64,000 bases of DNA from Lentzea pudingi (GTDB lineage Bacteria > Actinomycetota > Actinomycetes > Mycobacteriales > Pseudonocardiaceae), in the NCBI RefSeq assembly GCF_014646255.1, contig NZ_BMNC01000001.1:124001-188000 (forward strand). Reading direction: 5' to 3'. A program made the translations under genes and the position numbers. Positions 62,603 to 64,000 of this stretch are shown piece after piece. Position 1 is the stretch's first letter, and each line of letters begins with the position of its first letter. The notes beneath the pieces were generated by a model. That model was not told where the DNA came from and ran no database searches. It was given only the letters and a program-made list of their open reading frames with translations.

Positions 62603-63492
62603 GACGTCGCCAGCTTCATGTCCGCGTCGACCTGCGCGAGCTGCTCGGCGCTCAACGGGCCGCGCGGCGGGCGGCACGGGCCGCCGTACCGGCCGACGAA
62701 GTCCATCGAACGCTTGATGGCCTGCACGAACTCGGTGCGCGAGTCCCAGCGGAACGCGGGCACGAGCTTCTCGTACAACGTGCGCGCCTCGTCCAGCTTG
62801 CCCTCCAGCGCGAGGTCGAACAGCTGCTTGCTCTCGGCCGGGAACACGTTGGGGTAGCCCGCGAACCAGCCCGTGGCGCCCATCAGCAGGCTCTCCAGCA
62901 CGACGTCGTCCGCGCCCGCCACGACGGTGAGGTGCGGGGCGGCCGCGCGGATCTCCAGCACGCGCCGGACGTCACCGGAGAACTCCTTGACCGCCACGAC
63001 GTTCTCGATCTGGCCGAGCTCGGCGAGCAGGTCCGGCGTCAGGTCGACCTTGGTGTCGATCGGGTTGTTGTAGACCATGATCGGCAGCCCGGCCTTCGCG
63101 ACCTCGCGGAAGTGGTGCACGACCTCGCCGCGGCTGGCCCGGTACATCGTCGGCGGCAGGCACAGCACACCGTCCGCGCCGTCCTCGGCCGCGAGCTCGG
63201 CCCAGTGCCGGGCCTGGTGCGCGCCCACGCCGTGCACGCCGATGACCGCGATGCCACGTCCCTTGACCGCGGCGATGGCGGTCTGCGCGACCTCACGGCG
63301 TTCCGCGTCGGTCAGCGACGAGTACTCGCCCAGCGAGCCGTTCGGCCCGACGCCCCGGCACCCGCTGTCGACGACCCACCGGCAGTGCTCGGCGAACTTG
63401 TCGAGGTCGGGACGCAACCCGGCGGGCGCCTTCGGGTCTTCGGCGTAGGGGAGCGCGGTGGCGACGATGACGCCGTCGAGGCGTTCGGTCAT
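62599..63492 (-). CDS. DapA-family protein, probable 1-pyrroline-4-hydroxy-2-carboxylate deaminase
   Basis: The protein has 297 residues from the ATG at 63492, overlapping the previous stop (ATGA). The (beta/alpha)8 barrel has the Schiff-base Lys K169 in NVVAVKEFSGDVRRV and Tyr141 in MVYNNPIDTKVDL, with the substrate loop GPNGSLGEYSSLTDAERREV. In hydroxyproline operons this family turns 1-pyrroline-4-hydroxy-2-carboxylate into 2,5-dioxovalerate and ammonia. Other DapA-family functions are possible, but the operon makes this one most likely. Confidence 0.88.
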   Translation of the reverse strand: MTERLDGVIVATALPYAEDPKAPAGLRPDLDKFAEHCRWVVDSGCRGVGPNGSLGEYSSLTDAERREVAQTAIAAVKGRGIAVIGVHGVGAHQARHWAELAAEDGADGVLCLPPTMYRASRGEVVHHFREVAKAGLPIMVYNNPIDTKVDLTPDLLAELGQIENVVAVKEFSGDVRRVLEIRAAAPHLTVVAGADDVVLESLLMGATGWFAGYPNVFPAESKQLFDLALEGKLDEARTLYEKLVPAFRWDSRTEFVQAIKRSMDFVGRYGGPCRPPRGPLSAEQLAQVDADMKLATS

Positions 63493-64000
63493 GACTTGTC
63501 CTCCGGGAGTTCTGCGAGTTCGCCGAGGGGGATCGGGACCGCGATGACGCGGCGCTGGCCGTCGAACGGGACACCGGTCAGCTCGGCGGCGTTGCGGGCG
63601 CAGATGCGGCCCTGGCACCGGCCCAGCGCGACTCGGCTGGTGAGCTTGAGTTCGCGCATGCTGGTGGCATCGGTGAGGTCTTCGAGGCGGACCTTCTCGC
63701 ACCGGCACACGGTGGTGTCCGGGTGCAGCCAGGTCTGCCAGCCGGGCTGGACCTCGTGCGCCCTGGCCAGTGCCGCGGCGAACAGCCTGCCCCGGCGGAC
63801 GGCCTCCAGGGCCTTCGCGGGCGGTCGCCGCCCGGCCGCGGCGGCCCCGGCGACGACGCCCTCGGCCTCGGCGAGGTCCGCGCCGCCGATGCCGGTGACC
63901 TCGCCGGCCGCGTAGACGTTCGCGACGGACGTCCGCTGGTGGTCGTCGACGTCGAGGAAGTCGTGGGTGCGGCTGGCGTTCGGCAGCAGGTCGGTGCGGG
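63489..64000 (-). CDS. FAD-dependent oxidoreductase with BFD-like [2Fe-2S] domain, 5' end beyond window
   Basis: About 170 C-terminal residues are visible and the frame is open to the window edge. VANVYAAGEVTGIGGADLAE is the second nucleotide-binding motif of pyridine-nucleotide-disulfide oxidoreductases. The C-terminus has four cysteines (VCRCEKV and GRCQGRIC) of a bacterioferritin-associated-ferredoxin-like [2Fe-2S] site. This matches the large subunit of multi-component D-hydroxyproline dehydrogenases. Other subunits would lie to the right of the window. Confidence 0.85.
   Translation of the reverse strand, partial: RTDLLPNASRTHDFLDVDDHQRTSVANVYAAGEVTGIGGADLAEAEGVVAGAAAAGRRPPAKALEAVRRGRLFAAALARAHEVQPGWQTWLHPDTTVCRCEKVRLEDLTDATSMRELKLTSRVALGRCQGRICARNAAELTGVPFDGQRRVIAVPIPLGELAELPEDKS

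Overview
The window is high-GC actinobacterial DNA with dense overlapping operons, GTG and TTG starts and several leaderless promoters. The gene order pafB-pafC-tatA-tatC-helY-DUF4333 protein-5'-3' exonuclease-M24 peptidase (41.4-56.0 kb) resembles Mycobacterium tuberculosis Rv2096c-Rv2089c. Together with a family 2B encapsulin locus and an indolocarbazole cluster this suggests a Pseudonocardiales-type actinomycete (Lentzea, Saccharothrix or a relative). The genus is an inference. No tRNA, rRNA, insertion sequence or CRISPR array was found.

Layout. 0-5.8 kb: a partial yceI divergent from a MarR regulator, a GlxA-type AraC regulator, two divergent citrate-synthase-family genes (one with an N-terminal HTH) over a cluster of GTCAAC/GTTGAC sites, a G-rich tract, a 41-bp tandem repeat and an acyltransferase. 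5.8-14.4 kb (minus strand): an apparent seven-gene operon, encapsulin / terpene cyclase / terpene cyclase / encapsulin / polyprenyl synthase / ispH / dxs. It couples the first and last MEP-pathway enzymes and a prenyl-chain synthase to two family 2B shell proteins with cyclic-nucleotide-binding-like domains. One of the two cyclases has lost its metal-binding motifs. 14.8-17.3 kb: a UPF0303 protein, a Gfo/Idh/MocA oxidoreductase and a divergent ROK regulator.

17.3-38.7 kb: a staurosporine-type indolocarbazole cluster. StaO and StaD make chromopyrrolic acid from tryptophan. StaP and StaC form the K252c-type aglycone. StaG and StaN attach the sugar through two C-N bonds. StaJ, StaK, StaI and StaE make the amino deoxysugar, StaMA and StaMB methylate it, and StaR (a LAL regulator) probably activates the cluster. 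Two features depart from the staurosporine set I know: StaC is fused in frame to a complete second P450 that is a paralogue of StaN, and an extra PF00891 O-methyltransferase follows it. The dTDP-glucose-forming genes staA and staB are not in the window.

38.7-56.4 kb: a secreted BNR-repeat protein, a P-loop kinase, an alpha/beta hydrolase of the haloacetate dehalogenase type, pafBC, a small membrane protein, tatA, tatC, a diacylglycerol-kinase-family gene, htpG, helY, a DUF4333 protein, an unknown two-repeat protein, an Eis-like acetyltransferase, an exonuclease, an M24 peptidase and an Lrp regulator. 56.4-60.0 kb: an FtsX-like permease with two ABC ATPases. 60.1-64.0 kb: a hydroxyproline-catabolism operon (oxidoreductase running off the edge, DapA-family deaminase, two-Cys epimerase) followed by an HTH regulator and a VOC protein.
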